64,000 nt of DNA, taken from assembly GCA_015472025.1 (NCBI GenBank), contig BNHL01000001.1:5382001-5446000 (forward strand), given 5' to 3'. Position 1 is the stretch's first letter; the number at the start of each line of letters is the position of its first letter. Made by a program: the position numbers and the translations under genes. Under the pieces are notes generated by a model that saw only the letters and a list, made by a program, of their open reading frames with translations, made no database searches and had not been told where the DNA came from. Source of the stretch: Cytophagales bacterium WSM2-2. GTDB taxonomy: Bacteria; Bacteroidota; Bacteroidia; Cytophagales; Cyclobacteriaceae. Shown piece after piece: positions 43,120 to 52,489 of this stretch.

Positions 43120-46100
43120 TCAATTACTGTTTACCGTGACTAGTACAGGCGAAGTAGATGCAGTCCTTCCATCGGAAGTAGTGACGGTACACTTGATCTC
43201 AAAGCTTCCTTCACGCCATAACACCAGGCGACCGTAGGTGGCAGTGTTATTGTTGGAAACATCCGTCCATGTGGATGTGCCAATTCGATGCTCCTGCCAT
43301 TGGTACGTGATGGCCCCCTGGAAGTCACCGATCTGCGCTTTAACAGTAATCCAGTTGGCCGGATTTGGATTGGTATAACAACTATAGGTTTGTGTCACTA
43401 CCATGTTATCCATTTGCTGAACACCCGTAGGGCATGCTGTTACAGACAGTGGCGCATAGACTGTGAAATCAAATGTTGTGGTCTTAGACCCATACGTTGG
43501 ATGGCTTACTCTTAATCGTACCGTGTAATTCCCCGGAGTTGTATAATAAGGTGGCGGTGTCGCGGGCGGTGTAGGGTTGTAATTTGGCGTGAACGTGTTG
43601 TCAGTGGTGGGGCTACCAAATGGATCATTCCCTATCGCCCATTCATAGGTTTCCCCGGAAAGGCAATTCAGAGCCCTGGCAACAAAAGTAATTGGAGAGC
43701 CCGTCTCATATTTTCCCTGAATGGATTCAACAGCCGCAATAATTGTGGTAGGTAATATCTGCCCGTCAGCCGCATACGTCATCCGCTTGCGGATATTATG
43801 ATTCTGATCTATTTGTAATTTGGTTCTCCCCAGTCCGTCATAAGTGGTAAACACGGTTATACCTGATGGACTGGTAACAGAACTTGCACCAAACGGAATG
43901 TCATATGTAGTTGATGCGATGGAAGCAAAATCAGGATAAAAACCTACATCGTCGATCAGCGGAGTAAGACTTGGGATCATAGAACCAACGGAGTATGGCG
44001 GTTGTGTGATATTATACCCTGCTACCTTGAGCGTGAATGGAGACGACACAGCTGATACATCAATCACCTGGGTGAAATATTGGTAATCATTGACTGATTG
44101 ATTGAAGGAGAACGTATAATTAGTCGTGTGATCACTGCCACCGTAGTTAAGTGTGATAGCCAGAGTCATAGTCTGCGGAGTAGTTTGTGGCAGTGGTGGC
44201 ATTGCCCAGAAGGATAGAACATATTTAGATGCGCTTGCCGGTTTTATCAATCCGCTGCGTGTCAGGGTAGCATACGGATGGATACCTTTTGCCCCGGTCC
44301 TACCCGTACCGTAATAACTATTTGCTTCCGTAAATGTTGCGGTTGTGACTGCTTCAAAATCGGTAAACCCGATGCTGATACTCCGGGCCTGGCTGAAACT
44401 TGCCACTGGCAGGCGTGCACCATAACTCCACAGTGTTCCGGAGGTATTGCGGTCTTCACCCGTAGCGCTCACTGGAAGCTCGAAGGCATCGTATTCATGG
44501 ACGGTACTTACTATCTCATAGCGTGGGTCGTTGGAGAATGAATTTACCCCGTCTGATGCAGAAGGTGTAAAATCGGTCACCGGTGCCGCGGGCCTGAATG
44601 CCATCTGGTAACGCAACAAAGGTTTGTTATAATTGAATGGTCTGAAGACAGCGAGTGAAGCACCAGTCACTTTCTCTGCACCTCCGGAAGGAAGAATTGT
44701 ACTGACCTGCTCGATTTTTTCAGCCGTGCGATTTTGCTTCTTCAACAGCCATATCATCCATAGTGTGCTGTCAGTGGGCTGAGTATTATCATCTACCGGG
44801 TAATCGAGCGTGTACCTGAATGAAGTGCCGTAAACCGTTCCATCATTCGTAGTTCTGTCAATCCGGCTCACCAGGCGGTGATAAGTACTTCCAAAAGTAT
44901 AGCCCGTTACTTCCGTGGAGAATTTTGCGGCATTATTTTCATCATAGGTTTTTACTACCTCAGTGGCCATCACTTTCGCCACGTTCGTCACGAGTTGGTA
45001 ACGACCGAACAAATAACTTGTGCCATTAGCGAAGATATCATAGGCAAGAGAAGTCACCAGTGTGGGTTGCATTCCTGGTCCAAAAAGATATTGATAGGTG
45101 TTCTCTGTCGTACGTACCAGTGTTCCAGTTTCGTTGTATTCCCATTTTTTGGTCAGAAGCCCGCGCTCGTAGTCATAATAAGGGCTGGCAAATGCAGGAT
45201 AACCCCATGTCTCTGCTCCCACGACTTCATTCATAGATGACGATGAGCAGCCGACAGATGTCCGTGCAAATTTCATCAAGGTAGGTTTCCAGTCCGTTGA
45301 GCCTACACCGGTAGCAGCATCGCCATAAGCAGCTGGTACATTGTAATCAAACACAGCAGAACCTCCTCCGGGCCTTGACACCTTGACGCGTGTATAGCCC
45401 ACAGTAGAACCACTGGTACTCTCTGTCGGATTCAGGTCCTCCTGACTTACCGCAGTAATACCACTCCACAACTTGGCGGTTCCCTGAGATGATAAAGTAG
45501 AATAACTGATCGTAGTATTTGTACTATTTTTAAACTGCCACGTAGGAATAGCAAACACCGGCATGTCGATCATCTTTCCGGAGGAATGCCCACTGGCATC
45601 TACGTATGAAAAAGTCTTCACAATGTTAGCCGCAGGATTCACTCCATCGTAGTACGTTGCCGACTTGATGCGGAGTCCTCCTCCAAGCTGGTCTTTTCCT
45701 GCTTTTACGTCATAGTACTGCTGTGGCTCAAATACCAAATCAGTTTCACCGCCGGTGGGATACACCACCCGCGACAACGAACCTGTTAGCATCGCATCGG
45801 GATTAGGCGTCCGGTTGCCTGTGCCTGGCAGGATTACTTCAGTTCCTGAATAACCGGGAATCTGGTAGATGCGATAACGCTCATTGCCTGCTTCGTTCGG
45901 ATAAACATAGATCGTTGGTGTGTAAGATGTAAGACTGTTGGAGGCACCATTATAAAAACCCCAAAAATCCTGGCTTGTAGATCCAACTGCCGGATAATTC
46001 CACATGTTGTTATAATAGAATTTATAGGGAGGCATTTGCGTGCAAAGGCTGTTGTCCGATTCCGTAATCGATGTCAGAAACCCGTTAGTATAGGCCAGAC

Positions 46101-47109
46101 TAAATTTTTTGAAGCTGTCGGTATATGATCTGTCAATGTCAAAAAACGAAATTTCTTTATTGCCATTAAATGCCACACTCATCTTGCTTCCCGAAGTAGC
46201 GATGGACGCTATCTGCTTAAGAGTTGACGAAGTGTATTCCATCATCAGGAACAGACTGGTCCTAGCTGCTATACCACTGGCATCCAGAATGGAAAAGACC
46301 TTCCACCCTGCTGAGCCCCCAGAAACAGTCGTGTAAGTGTAAGTCAGGCTTGCTCCAGTGTATGAAACCGTTGTGCCCAGCATCCATGCAGCATTGTATG
46401 AAACTACCGGGTTCGATCCGTCTATGCTATAGAGATTAAAGTCACGATTGAGGATCGTTACGCTGTTCTGATTGCCTTGCTTGGTTAACGCCCTCGAAGC
46501 AGGACACAATACATTGAATGTGTAAGTAATACCATCGTTAGTTTTGATTGTCCAGCCAGTAATAGATGTACCCGTATAGCTGGGGGTAATCTGAATATCC
46601 TGATATGGAATTAAACTTAATGCTCCGGTATTATCGAAAACAAAATGCCCGGAAATACCACCTACCGAAAAACTGAAGAGGTCGGGTTCGGAGTCAAGTA
46701 AATAGCTGACACCATTGATGAAATTAAAATCTGCCTGCTCGTCACATGTAGATGTACTTTGATCGGAAGAGTTAGGAAAATTGTTTGGTCTGGAACCATG
46801 ATACAGCCACCCCCTACGCATATCAGATCCAGTTCCATAGAAATCATCCGGAAGTCCGCGTACCTCGCGTGAAACCTGTCCACCTACATCTACATTCCAT
46901 CCCACTCCGTAGGTGCGTGGTGAATTAAGGTTAAGCCCGTTGATATTATACGACAACGAAACCGTCTCACTCAAGTCATGATCAGTCAATGTATAGAGTT
47001 TTACAAAAACTCCGGGGGTGCCCGTATACATATTCACCGGAAGTTCTCCCTGTGAGAAGCACCGAATGGTAAGAATGGCGAATAAGACTAAAAGTGATGA
47101 ATTCTTCAT
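43120..47109 (-). CDS. RHS locus N-terminal partner protein (secreted, PKD-like C-terminus)
   Basis: 1329 aa starting at ATG 47109, the start of a signal peptide (MKNSSLLVLFAILTIRCFSQ); the frame is open to 47181, but the extra residues are not signal-like. The mature N-terminus (GELPVNMYTGTPGVFVKLYT, then YGVGWNVDVGGQVSREVRGL) is the entry domain usually found at the front of Bacteroidota RHS proteins. YD-like and strand-rich sequence follows, and a PKD/Ig-type domain near 1180-1250 (PGNYTVRLRVSHPTYGSKTT). The giant RHS protein begins 57 nt after the stop, so the locus looks like one RHS system split into two polypeptides. A good -33/-7 promoter lies 56-85 nt upstream. Confidence 0.85.
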   Translation of the reverse strand: MKNSSLLVLFAILTIRCFSQGELPVNMYTGTPGVFVKLYTLTDHDLSETVSLSYNINGLNLNSPRTYGVGWNVDVGGQVSREVRGLPDDFYGTGSDMRRGWLYHGSRPNNFPNSSDQSTSTCDEQADFNFINGVSYLLDSEPDLFSFSVGGISGHFVFDNTGALSLIPYQDIQITPSYTGTSITGWTIKTNDGITYTFNVLCPASRALTKQGNQNSVTILNRDFNLYSIDGSNPVVSYNAAWMLGTTVSYTGASLTYTYTTVSGGSAGWKVFSILDASGIAARTSLFLMMEYTSSTLKQIASIATSGSKMSVAFNGNKEISFFDIDRSYTDSFKKFSLAYTNGFLTSITESDNSLCTQMPPYKFYYNNMWNYPAVGSTSQDFWGFYNGASNSLTSYTPTIYVYPNEAGNERYRIYQIPGYSGTEVILPGTGNRTPNPDAMLTGSLSRVVYPTGGETDLVFEPQQYYDVKAGKDQLGGGLRIKSATYYDGVNPAANIVKTFSYVDASGHSSGKMIDMPVFAIPTWQFKNSTNTTISYSTLSSQGTAKLWSGITAVSQEDLNPTESTSGSTVGYTRVKVSRPGGGSAVFDYNVPAAYGDAATGVGSTDWKPTLMKFARTSVGCSSSSMNEVVGAETWGYPAFASPYYDYERGLLTKKWEYNETGTLVRTTENTYQYLFGPGMQPTLVTSLAYDIFANGTSYLFGRYQLVTNVAKVMATEVVKTYDENNAAKFSTEVTGYTFGSTYHRLVSRIDRTTNDGTVYGTSFRYTLDYPVDDNTQPTDSTLWMIWLLKKQNRTAEKIEQVSTILPSGGAEKVTGASLAVFRPFNYNKPLLRYQMAFRPAAPVTDFTPSASDGVNSFSNDPRYEIVSTVHEYDAFELPVSATGEDRNTSGTLWSYGARLPVASFSQARSISIGFTDFEAVTTATFTEANSYYGTGRTGAKGIHPYATLTRSGLIKPASASKYVLSFWAMPPLPQTTPQTMTLAITLNYGGSDHTTNYTFSFNQSVNDYQYFTQVIDVSAVSSPFTLKVAGYNITQPPYSVGSMIPSLTPLIDDVGFYPDFASIASTTYDIPFGASSVTSPSGITVFTTYDGLGRTKLQIDQNHNIRKRMTYAADGQILPTTIIAAVESIQGKYETGSPITFVARALNCLSGETYEWAIGNDPFGSPTTDNTFTPNYNPTPPATPPPYYTTPGNYTVRLRVSHPTYGSKTTTFDFTVYAPLSVTACPTGVQQMDNMVVTQTYSCYTNPNPANWITVKAQIGDFQGAITYQWQEHRIGTSTWTDVSNNNTATYGRLVLWREGSFEIKCTVTTSDGRTASTSPVLVTVNSN

Positions 47110-47164
47110 TTTAAATTCCATAAGTGTATCTGTTCGAGATAAATCAAAGAGTGGCGTTGGGTTG

Positions 47165-47194
47165 CAAACATAACTTTTCAACTCTTCCAGTCAA
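47165..47194 (-). promoter_or_regulatory. Bacteroidota-type promoter of the RHS locus
   Basis: Minus strand: TTG (47194-47192), exactly 19 nt, then TATGTTTG (47172-47165). This fits the TTTG-N19-TAnnTTTG consensus except that the -33 box reads CTTG. A start site near 47158 would give a leader of about 50 nt before the ATG at 47109, supporting that start. Confidence 0.62.
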
Positions 47195-47242
47195 GAATTT
47201 TTGAGTCAATTGTGGAATATTTTAGCGTATCTATTTCTTCAT

Positions 47243-47281
47243 ATGGGGAAAATCCCATGTGGCGTACGGGGTTTTCCCCAT
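47243..47281. promoter_or_regulatory. Double-arm hairpin GGGGAAAATCCC / GGGGTTTTCCCC, second copy
   Basis: Left arm 47243-47257 (ATGGGGAAAATCCCA) and right arm 47267-47281 (CGGGGTTTTCCCCAT) pair at 13 of 15 positions around a 9-nt loop. The T opposite G falls at the same position as in the copy at 17338-17375. It stands between the RHS promoter and the divergent coiled-coil gene. TATATTTG at 47342-47349 could be the -7 box for the plus-strand gene, though its leader would be very short. Confidence 0.7.
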
Positions 47282-47361
47282 TGTATAAATCATATTTTTT
47301 TATAAGCACTATTTTTTCTTACCTGATTTCGCGTCTTCGGTTATATTTGCTTCTTGGTCAA

Positions 47362-48951
47362 ATGAACAAACGAGTCCTTTATATTGCCTTAACACTAGCG
47401 CTGCTTACGATGCAAAAAACGTACGCGCAAGACTCGTTGGCCCGCAAGGCGAATGCTGCTTATAAAGCGCAGTCGCAAAAACTCGATTCCATCAAGAAGA
47501 AAGTTAACCTTCCTGGTGACTCCGTTAGAAAAACAGCCCAAACCGTTGATAGTGTTTATCATTCCAAATACAAATCACTCGATTCGTTACAACAGAATTT
47601 TAATCACCGTACCGACAGTATTCAAAAGGCTTTTGCCGGGCCGATGAAGGATATCGATTCGCGGATAGCGAAACTTAAACACAAGCAAGACAGCCTTACC
47701 AAGCTGAACCTTCCTACGACTTCGTACACACACAAAATCGACAGCCTTCAACAAGTTCAATCCAAGAAGCTCAATGAGCTAAATTCCAAAGTGGAGAAGG
47801 TCAAGAAGGAGACGTTAGGTAAAGTGTCTTCGCTGAAGCTGCCACCTGAAGCACAGAAAGAAGTTACCGCACTTACCAAGAACGTTCAGGGTTTTTCCGT
47901 GCCCAACAATTTCTTCAAGATGCCCAACATGAACCTGAAGATGCCCGGACTGGATGGTTCCTCATTGAAGCTTCCCTCCGATCTGTCGTTGTCTTCTGTT
48001 AAGCTGCCAAAAGATCTTTCTATTCCTTCCGCGAAGATTCCATCGCTGCAAAAACTCGAGGTGGGCTCACTTCAAATACCTTCGCTGTCGCAAATGCAAG
48101 GATCGCTCAAAGAACTAAGCCAGGTGAAATCGCTGAGTAAAATGGCCAACTCAGAAGGGCTGCAAAAAGAAGCGTTGAGTGTGGCAAGTCAAAACTCAGA
48201 AGTGAAGTCGGTACTCCAGGATGAAGCAAAAGTAAAGCAGATGAAGGACCAGCTTTCAAAAATGAAAGACACCAAGAAAGCAGACTCGATGGCGATGCAA
48301 CAACTGCAGCCGGCTGTCAATCACTTCGCTGGCAAAGAGCAAGAACTGAAAGCTGCGATGGACCAGGTGTCGAAACTCAAGCAAAAATACAGCAGTGTAA
48401 AAAGCCTGGCGGACTTACCTAAGCGTGCACCCAATCCATTGAAAGATAAACCATGGATTGAACGCGTGGTACCCGGACTCAATTATTTTATTCAAAGCAG
48501 ACAATACACGATGGTCGACTTCAATCCTTACGTTGGATGGAGGTTTACGCCAAGGCTCACAGCCTCCATCGGCTGGAACCAGCGCATCGGAATTTCGCAT
48601 GGACACTTCCGCACGCGTATGTATGATCGTGTGCATGGCATCCGCACGTCAGTCACGATGGCATGGACTCATGGTATCGTCTTCACCTTAGCACCGGAAG
48701 TCATGAGCGCTTATATCCCTACCAATAGCTCGCTTGATGAAAAGCACCAAGCGCTGGTGTGGGGGATCTACGCGGGAATCCGAAAGGATTTTCCCATCTA
48801 CAAAAGACTCAAAGGCTACTCGGAAGTGATGTATAATTTCACTCAGCAACCCGGTCGTAATGTCTACGGAGACCCTGTTTCCTTCCGTTTCGGAATGGAA
48901 TTGATGTTGAAGAAGAAAGCAAAGAGTTCAAAAGCCCCCGCAAACAAGTAA
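47362..48951 (+). CDS. Secreted coiled-coil protein with C-terminal beta-strand domain
   Basis: 529 aa from ATG 47362, beginning a signal peptide that ends KTYAQ; the frame is open from 47212, but that stretch overlaps the hairpin and is not signal-like. Residues 25-350 are Lys/Asp/Ser-rich and strongly helical, with repeated KLDSIKKK, SLDSLQQ and KIDSLQQ phrases typical of coiled coils. A Leu/Pro/Ser repeat (SLKLPSDLSLSSVKLPKDLS) lies near 205-245. The last 140 residues, from WIERVVPGLNYFIQS, have alternating aromatic strands and end in FRFGMELMLKKK like an outer-membrane domain. Divergent from the RHS genes. It may anchor or span the periplasm, but no family is recognised. Confidence 0.75.
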   Translation: MNKRVLYIALTLALLTMQKTYAQDSLARKANAAYKAQSQKLDSIKKKVNLPGDSVRKTAQTVDSVYHSKYKSLDSLQQNFNHRTDSIQKAFAGPMKDIDSRIAKLKHKQDSLTKLNLPTTSYTHKIDSLQQVQSKKLNELNSKVEKVKKETLGKVSSLKLPPEAQKEVTALTKNVQGFSVPNNFFKMPNMNLKMPGLDGSSLKLPSDLSLSSVKLPKDLSIPSAKIPSLQKLEVGSLQIPSLSQMQGSLKELSQVKSLSKMANSEGLQKEALSVASQNSEVKSVLQDEAKVKQMKDQLSKMKDTKKADSMAMQQLQPAVNHFAGKEQELKAAMDQVSKLKQKYSSVKSLADLPKRAPNPLKDKPWIERVVPGLNYFIQSRQYTMVDFNPYVGWRFTPRLTASIGWNQRIGISHGHFRTRMYDRVHGIRTSVTMAWTHGIVFTLAPEVMSAYIPTNSSLDEKHQALVWGIYAGIRKDFPIYKRLKGYSEVMYNFTQQPGRNVYGDPVSFRFGMELMLKKKAKSSKAPANK

Positions 48952-49009
48952 TTGAGGCGATCTGTCAAGCACCTGACTTTTTAGTTTCCTGGTCGGAACT
49001 ATTTTCATC

Positions 49010-49017
49010 TATATTTG
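49010..49017 (+). promoter_or_regulatory. Probable -7 box of the thioredoxin gene
   Basis: TATATTTG fits TAnnTTTG exactly and lies 55 nt before the trxA ATG. A TTTC at 48985-48988 is the nearest -33-like string but at 21 nt spacing, so the promoter call is moderate. Confidence 0.45.
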
Positions 49018-49072
49018 CGTTGAATTAACAGACACAAAAAAAGATAGTAAATATTTAAACTAAGTATCAGCC

Positions 49073-49396
49073 ATGGGAAAAACAATGGAACTCACCGACT
49101 CAAACTTTGACGAAATAATTAAAAGCGAAAAACCAGTATTGGTTGACTTCTGGGCTGAATGGTGCGGTCCTTGTAAGATGATCGGCCCGGTGGTAGAAGA
49201 GCTGGCAGGCGATTACGAAGGTAAAGCGGTAGTTGCAAAATTGAACGTTGATGAAAACCCCCAGGTAACGGCTCGTTTTGGCGTTCGGTCAATTCCTACG
49301 CTTTTGGTCTTCAAAAATGGCCAGATCGTTGACAAACAAATCGGTGCAGTACATAAATCAGTGCTTGCTTCCAAGTTGCAAGCTCACGTAGCTTAA
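49073..49396 (+). CDS. trxA: Thioredoxin
   Basis: 107 aa, cytoplasmic disulfide reductase that donates electrons to ribonucleotide reductase and other targets and is recycled by thioredoxin reductase. The active site WCGPCK lies near residues 30-35 within VDFWAEWCGPCKMIGP. The cis-proline loop is GVRSIPTLLVFKNG near residue 74. Length and motifs are canonical. Flanked by a -7 box and two downstream hairpins, so monocistronic. Confidence 0.97.
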   Translation: MGKTMELTDSNFDEIIKSEKPVLVDFWAEWCGPCKMIGPVVEELAGDYEGKAVVAKLNVDENPQVTARFGVRSIPTLLVFKNGQIVDKQIGAVHKSVLASKLQAHVA

Positions 49397-49412
49397 CGTA
49401 ATAAAGTATAAA

Positions 49413-49468
49413 GTCAGGTTTTCAAGAACCTGACTAAATAAAGAAGGCTGCCTTTTCAGGGCAGCCTT
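49413..49468 (+). terminator. Two hairpins ending the thioredoxin transcript; second is a bidirectional terminator
   Basis: GTCAGGTT (49413-49420) pairs with AACCTGAC (49427-49434). AAGGCTGCC (49444-49452) then pairs with GGCAGCCTT (49460-49468), followed by TCTTATTT. On the opposite strand the second hairpin also serves the convergent peptidase gene ending at 49491. Confidence 0.8.
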
Positions 49469-49490
49469 TCTTATTTGAATTGATCGATAA

Positions 49491-51095
49491 TTATTTTCTC
49501 GGGAATGCTCCATCGCGGTTCGCAGCCATCCATGCGAAAGCTGCTGTAATTACTGCATTCTGTTTCAGATCAGCCTCAATAGCTTTGTCATACACATCCA
49601 TGCTGGTATGGTGCGTGCGTGAGCTATATTCAATCGGATCCTGAATGAACTGGAATCCAGGAAGGTTAATGGCATCGTACGATTGGTGATCTGTACCACC
49701 AGTGTTATCAACTGTAATAGTGGATGCACCCATTTTTTCGAATGGCCTGAACCACGCTCTGAATATAGGACCGGCAGCCTCATTGTTTTGCAGATAGATT
49801 CCGCGGTATTTTCCAGTACCATTGTCCATATTAAAATAGACGTAGAATTTCTCTCCTGCAGGTTTCAACCTTATAGAATCATAAGGGCGGGTTTTGTCAA
49901 GGCGTTCGCCAAAGGTTCTCTTCACATAGTTGCGTGAACCGATCAAACCTTGCTCTTCACCTCCCCACAAACCGATGCGGATTGTTCTGCGAGGATTCAC
50001 ACCCATTGACTTAATAATGCGCATGGCCTCCATCATTACGGCAGAGCCCGCAGCGTTGTCGGTAGCTCCGGTTCCGGCATGCCATGAGTCGAGGTGGGCT
50101 CCGATCATTACCACTTCATCTTTAAGATCAGTTCCAGGAATCTCAGCGATTACGTTGAAGCCGGGAGCTGCAGGAGTAAATTCAGTCTCTAACGCAAACT
50201 CCATCTTCACCGGAATTCCCTTTTGAAGAAGGCGTACCAGACGGTTGTACTGCTCATCAGCAACTACAATCTGGGGAAGTATCTTAGGAACGTTGGTTGC
50301 GCGTGAAGACACTCTTTTATCAAAAGGAACTGAAGGAGGGTACGGAACGGTAGCTGCACTCACGAGGATCGTTCCATCTTCAAGACGTGCTGCAGGACTC
50401 GCTTCGAGAACGGCAATAGCACCTTCTTTGTCGCACAAATCCCACTTGGCAAATGTGAATTTTTGTTGCTGTTGGAAGTTGTTGTTTCCACCTCCTCGTG
50501 GACCGCCACCGCCACGTGCTTCGAACGGTTCCAATGAAGCATTAGACATTTTCAATAATGTAGAGTCGTTGAAACGGGAAGCATCGGGCTTGAAGCCTGG
50601 CTTCACCGGAACGGGTGCGCTGAAAAGAACAATTTTGCCTTTCAGTTTTCCCTTATATTTCTCGAGGTCTTTTTCATCTTTCGCGTCAAGGTAAACAGCT
50701 TCCGCCTGCACAATTCCTTTGATACCTGGTGACCAGGCCTTTGGATGGGCAATCACCTGGAAAGCCGAAGGCTCGATGGTTTGCAAATTGAATTTCTTCA
50801 ACTGCCAGCCACGGCCGAATTCTTCGTCCCACTGATCGATTACAGCATTCTGAAGTCCCCAGGACTCCAGTGTTGTCCGGGCATAGTCAGCTGCTTTTTT
50901 ATGGCCTGGAGAATTGCTCAGTCGCGGGCCGTGAACATCGGTGAGTACGCTGAGGATTTCCATCACCTTGGAACGATTTAATCCTTCACTTTTGATTTTT
51001 GAGATCGCTGCTGTATCTACTTTTTCTACTTTCTGCGCAAACAGAAAAACAGGGGCCAGCAACAGAACTAAGAGTTGGGGTAGCTTCTTTTTCAT
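49491..51095 (-). CDS. Secreted M28-family peptidase (carboxypeptidase Q-like, with PA-type insert)
   Basis: 534 aa with signal peptide MKKKLPQLLVLLLAPVFLFA. An N-terminal segment (VLTDVHGPRLSNSPGHKKA) precedes a PA-like insert (about 100-285) containing a Gly/Gln/Asn-rich loop near residues 193-210. The catalytic core has IGAHLDSWHAGTGATDNAAG near 335 (His, Asp), GLWGGEEQGLIGS near 375 (Glu-Glu), YFNMDNGTG near 425, and SRTHHTSMDVYD near 500 with the last His. This is a complete M28 dizinc set. Likely periplasmic peptide degradation. Separate from the CFA operon by 150 nt. Confidence 0.92.
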   Translation of the reverse strand: MKKKLPQLLVLLLAPVFLFAQKVEKVDTAAISKIKSEGLNRSKVMEILSVLTDVHGPRLSNSPGHKKAADYARTTLESWGLQNAVIDQWDEEFGRGWQLKKFNLQTIEPSAFQVIAHPKAWSPGIKGIVQAEAVYLDAKDEKDLEKYKGKLKGKIVLFSAPVPVKPGFKPDASRFNDSTLLKMSNASLEPFEARGGGGPRGGGNNNFQQQQKFTFAKWDLCDKEGAIAVLEASPAARLEDGTILVSAATVPYPPSVPFDKRVSSRATNVPKILPQIVVADEQYNRLVRLLQKGIPVKMEFALETEFTPAAPGFNVIAEIPGTDLKDEVVMIGAHLDSWHAGTGATDNAAGSAVMMEAMRIIKSMGVNPRRTIRIGLWGGEEQGLIGSRNYVKRTFGERLDKTRPYDSIRLKPAGEKFYVYFNMDNGTGKYRGIYLQNNEAAGPIFRAWFRPFEKMGASTITVDNTGGTDHQSYDAINLPGFQFIQDPIEYSSRTHHTSMDVYDKAIEADLKQNAVITAAFAWMAANRDGAFPRK

Positions 51096-51245
51096 AATTG
51101 ACGATTAGGTTAAAAACTTTAATCAAAGTTATCAGCGGAACAAAACGAGGACGCACCGCTTATGTAAATATAAACGCAAAACCGCCAGTATGTCGAAAGC
51201 TAAGCCTGTTGATATACCATCAGGCTAATAAACCCGACCAGTCCC

Positions 51246-52484
51246 TTAAATCGTCATATTGTTGGGTCGGGTGTAAATCAGCTGCACCACTGAAATATGG
51301 CGTTCCTTGAAAATGGCTTCGCAGTATTGCAAGTAATAGTTCCATTTGCGGATGAACCGGTCATCCATTCCAAGTTTTTTTACTTCAGCCAGTTTCTCAT
51401 TGAATGAGTCGAACCACAACCGGAGTGTCCGGGCATAATGAAGCCCGATATCTTTCATGTCAAACAAACCGAAATCGGAAACCTTATTTACAGCCGCATG
51501 AATGGCAGCTAACGAAGGAGTTTGGGAACCGGGGAAAATATGCTTTTGGATGAAGTCAACATCCTTACGGAATTCTGCGTAACGCTTATCTTGTGAAGTA
51601 ATCACTTGTAGTGCCAGGCTTCCGTTTTCTTTCAGAAGTTCATTGCACTTACTGAAGAACACAGGCAAGTATTTGTGCCCTACTGCTTCCAGCATTTCAA
51701 TCGACACAATTTTGTCATAACGACCGGTAATCATCCGGTAGTCCTGGAGCAGAATTTCAACGCGGTTGGTCAATCCCTCTTTTTCAAAAAGTGATTTCGC
51801 ATACTTGAACTGTTCCTCCGAGATCGTCACCGTAGTCACTTTACACCCATAGTTTTTGGCCGCATGCAGAGCCATACCTCCCCACCCGCTACCGATCTCA
51901 AGAAGGTGATCTGTGGATTGCAGTTTCAAGCTCCTGCAAAGACGGTCGTACTTCTCCGCTTGCGCTTCTTCGAGTGAACTTTCCGGAGATCTAAAAATCG
52001 CACTGGAATAGGTCATGGTCTTGTCCAGGAAAAGGTGATAAAAATCATTTCCCAGATCGTAGTGCTCGGTTATGTTTTTCTTTGATCCGGAGATAGTGTT
52101 CTCCCGGGTGGTGTGGTAAATTTTATTAATGAACTTAAAAAAATTGGAGCTGTACTTGCTCAGTCCTTTGCCTGTGAGAACAGGATTACTATTGAGATTG
52201 AGAATAAACCAGGTGATCACGTTGGAAATGCTGTCGGTATGCCAGTCTCCATCGATGTATGATTCGGCAAAACCGATGTCACCATAAAGGGCGCATTTGG
52301 TAAAGAATGAGGAATTGGTGATGCGAATGTTTGCTTTCACTTCATTTCCTTCGCCAAAGTAAAAATCACGGCCGTCATATCTTTGTACTTCGAGGCGTCC
52401 TTTTTTCATTTGGCTAAACAAGTTGACAAAGACTGTTTCGTAGAACGATTGGCGTTTGGTTAATGAAAGTGTTACTGAAGACAT
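51246..52484 (-). CDS. Cyclopropane-fatty-acid synthase family SAM methyltransferase (operon copy 2)
   Basis: 412 aa from ATG 52484, 5 nt after the DUF1365 stop; the longer open frame to 52637 overlaps that gene and is not family-like. The C-terminal two thirds are the CFA synthase fold: EHYDLGNDFYHLFLDKTMTY near 140, SAM motif LLEIGSGWGGMALHAA near 195, and KIVSIEMLEAVGHKYLPVFF near 260, ending with FRKWNYYLQYCEAIF-like sequence. These enzymes add a methylene or methyl group from SAM to unsaturated acyl chains in phospholipids. It is last in the operon 56773-51246. The second copy, 54588-55616, is only distantly similar, so the two probably act on different steps. Confidence 0.88.
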   Translation of the reverse strand: MSSVTLSLTKRQSFYETVFVNLFSQMKKGRLEVQRYDGRDFYFGEGNEVKANIRITNSSFFTKCALYGDIGFAESYIDGDWHTDSISNVITWFILNLNSNPVLTGKGLSKYSSNFFKFINKIYHTTRENTISGSKKNITEHYDLGNDFYHLFLDKTMTYSSAIFRSPESSLEEAQAEKYDRLCRSLKLQSTDHLLEIGSGWGGMALHAAKNYGCKVTTVTISEEQFKYAKSLFEKEGLTNRVEILLQDYRMITGRYDKIVSIEMLEAVGHKYLPVFFSKCNELLKENGSLALQVITSQDKRYAEFRKDVDFIQKHIFPGSQTPSLAAIHAAVNKVSDFGLFDMKDIGLHYARTLRLWFDSFNEKLAEVKKLGMDDRFIRKWNYYLQYCEAIFKERHISVVQLIYTRPNNMTI

Positions 52485-52489
52485 ATGGT

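Noticed and set aside
47212..47361. N-terminal extension of the coiled-coil protein
   Set aside because: It would translate across the double-arm hairpin and hide the signal peptide that begins at 47362.
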